Origin: Physcomitrium patens
Lineage: Eukaryota; Streptophyta; Bryopsida; Funariales; Funariaceae
Assembly (NCBI RefSeq): GCF_000002425.4
Contig: NC_037261.1
Coordinates: 3,657,362 to 3,721,361, forward strand
Reading direction: 5' to 3'
DNA: 64,000 nucleotides
Numbering within the stretch: position 1 is the first letter of the stretch; every line of letters begins with the position of its first letter. The position numbers and the translations under genes were made by a program. The notes under the pieces are model-generated. The model was not told where the DNA came from. It was given only the letters and a program-made list of their open reading frames with translations, and made no database searches. Of the stretch, positions 62,430-64,000 are shown in pieces.

Positions 62430-64000
62430 AAGCAAACTCCCTGCACAAGGATCACCTCCTCTTCTCATGATTTTAAAATCTATAACTTTCAATGTGAGGG
62501 ATCTCAATGAGTGACAAAAGATAGACAAAGCTTAAGACTATTTCAATAATATAATAAGCAGCCTTGATGTAGTTATGCTCTAAGAATATAAACTACACAA
62601 TGATTGCATCAAAAAACTAAAGAGGGACATATGCTCAGAAGGGACTAATGGACAATCAAGGTGATTCTTGATTATAATGTCAACCATTTAGAATGATAGA
62701 GAAGAGAAAGAATATGTGCACTAATAAACACTAAATTTCTTTCTCTGATCATTATAAGTAGAACAATCATGAATAACATGGTAGTCTAGATCCAGTTTAG
62801 TAGTATACCTAAGGCCAATCTAAGGATACTTAACCTTTATGTATCCAACTGGCCAAACAATCATTATATTCTTTGATAAGTGATCTCTCTAAATTTCTCT
62901 ATTAACTATCAATAGTAAATTAGCGAAGACTTCAATATGGTCAAAAGATCCAATAATAAATTAACATTCTATAGACAATATATTCTAATAGTAAAAAAAT
63001 TGCATGGAAATAACTTAAGTTTGTGCTCTACTTCAAACGTCCCTTCTTGATTCCAAAACAAAAGCTGCTATTACTTGAATATGGATTAAAGAAAGGCAAT
63101 TCTAAGCCTTATTTTTTGCCTTACTTCAATGCTTCACAAAATGATATAAATCCTTTTCTATTCACAAAGTAGAAACTAATATTTACTATGAGAAGGAGAC
63201 TAGATTGACTTTTGCACAAATTCAGCAATTAACCAAGAAGATTCTTAACAATAGAACCATCCAATAATAAAAAGATGAGTATCAAAAAAAATTAGTAAGT
63301 ATTAAAAATCATTAAATAAATAGCCACAAGATCCAAACAAGATTATAATAGAAGATTACCATCAATGATACAAATATAGAGTTCTTTAAAGCAATTTAAG
63401 AAAAACTAGTATAATTTCTAAGTTCTAAACCTGAATAAAATAAAATAAAAAATAAAAATAAAAGTAAAAAAATAAACTATGATAGACAACTAAGCCATAA
63501 CAGCGGCATGCATCAAGTATTTTTTGATGTTGTTTAAGTAAGAACCATGAGACCATAGGTCTATTATAACAAAAGTTATAATATTGGAATCAAATTCAAT
63601 GGATATCTCTTCTCTTATATTTTTTTCATTTCAAAGTCCCCTCATTACTTTAAAATTTTATATTTTTATTCTTAAAATAGCCATTGATATAGCCTTTGAT
63701 CCAAACATAGTTATTTTAGAGTTTTTTGTTACAATTTGGGACACTATAGTAAAAGGCTACTTCTAAATAGTATAAGGAGTTATATCACATAGTTCTTTCT
63801 TGCTTGAAGTGACAAGTTTTGATTACACTCATCTATAAAGGTAGAAAAAGAAATGTAGTAAGGAACTTACAACCTATAACTTTCATCAACATGGCCTATA
63901 AAATTTATGCCAAAATTCTTCAAATTAAAATTTGTAATTACTTAGGAAGATTAATCAATCTTCATTAGAGTGCATTCTTTTGAAATCAATTTATCTCGGA
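62430..64000 (+). pseudogene. Decayed LINE ORF2 (endonuclease and start of reverse transcriptase), cut by window edge
   Basis: Plus-strand reading through stops shows the non-LTR order. At 62820-62876 LRILNLYVSNWPNNHYIL matches the endonuclease strand that usually reads xxNIYAPxxxxxRxxLW, with the final Trp codon turned into TGA. At about 62920-62950 SEDFNMVKRSNNK matches the GDFNxV motif bearing catalytic Asp and Asn. At 63822-64000 one frame reads ITLIYKGRKRNVVRN, then LQPITFINMAYKIYAKIL and YLGRLINLH, the conserved start of LINE reverse transcriptase (ITLIPKK ... RPISLxNxxYKIxAKxLAxR). It has two stops that each look like C-to-T changes. The rest lies beyond the window. Confidence 0.85.

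Noticed and set aside
1-64000. CRISPR arrays, bacterial operons, rRNA or tRNA genes
   Set aside because: None seen; the window is plant nuclear DNA with spliced genes, and tandem repeats present lack spacers.

Overview
The window is eukaryotic nuclear DNA, almost certainly from a land plant. It holds two intron-rich genes with good splice sites, an LHP1-type chromodomain/chromoshadow protein and a plant-type SEC23-like COPII protein. These sit as islands of balanced base composition in very AT-rich intergenic DNA full of decayed plant transposons (Ty3/gypsy, Mutator-like, LINE). Transposon content and the sharp genic/intergenic contrast would fit a bryophyte or another early-diverging plant, but I cannot fix the species. 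A run of 276 N at 3639-3914 is an assembly gap.

Layout. 1-14.2 kb: AT-rich repeat graveyard with a decayed gypsy pol on the minus strand (2.5-3.5 kb), a Mutator-like transposase fossil (4.7-7.1 kb) split by a later insertion that carries a long palindrome, two ~1.2 kb decayed repeats in opposite orientation (0.06-1.3 and 9.3-10.6 kb), and a short tandem array (12.0-12.2 kb). 14.3-18.9 kb: promoter, leader and six coding exons of the LHP1 homologue (599 codons), followed by ~1.5 kb of gene-like composition with no recognisable exon. 20.4-23.8 kb: AT-rich DNA. 23.8-32.1 kb: a full-length Ty3/gypsy-type LTR retrotransposon with 1.36 kb LTRs about 2% apart, a primer-binding site matching tRNA-Trp, and gag-protease-RT-RNase H-integrase broken by frame changes and stops. 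33.3-34.0 kb: a second Mutator-like fossil. 36.2-37.5 kb: an inverted, nearly identical 1,286-bp copy of the last three exons of the SEC23-like gene. 43.3-48.8 kb: the intact 14-exon SEC23-like gene (755 codons). 48.8-64 kb: AT-rich DNA with dispersed repeats, a degenerate TTAGGATT-like array (53.1-53.5 kb), a less AT-rich non-coding stretch (55.5-59.7 kb) and a decayed LINE ORF2 running off the right edge.

The two genes are functionally unrelated: one is a nuclear Polycomb/heterochromatin reader, the other acts in vesicle traffic. The dominant story is genome dynamics: waves of transposons decaying mainly by C-to-T and G-to-A change, nested insertions, one fairly young LTR element, and a recent inverted duplication of part of a gene. 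I found no convincing new enzymatic system. The features most deserving follow-up are the inverted SEC23 fragment with its unmatched gene-like flank, and the tRNA-Trp-primed LTR element with frame changes that seem to predate its insertion.
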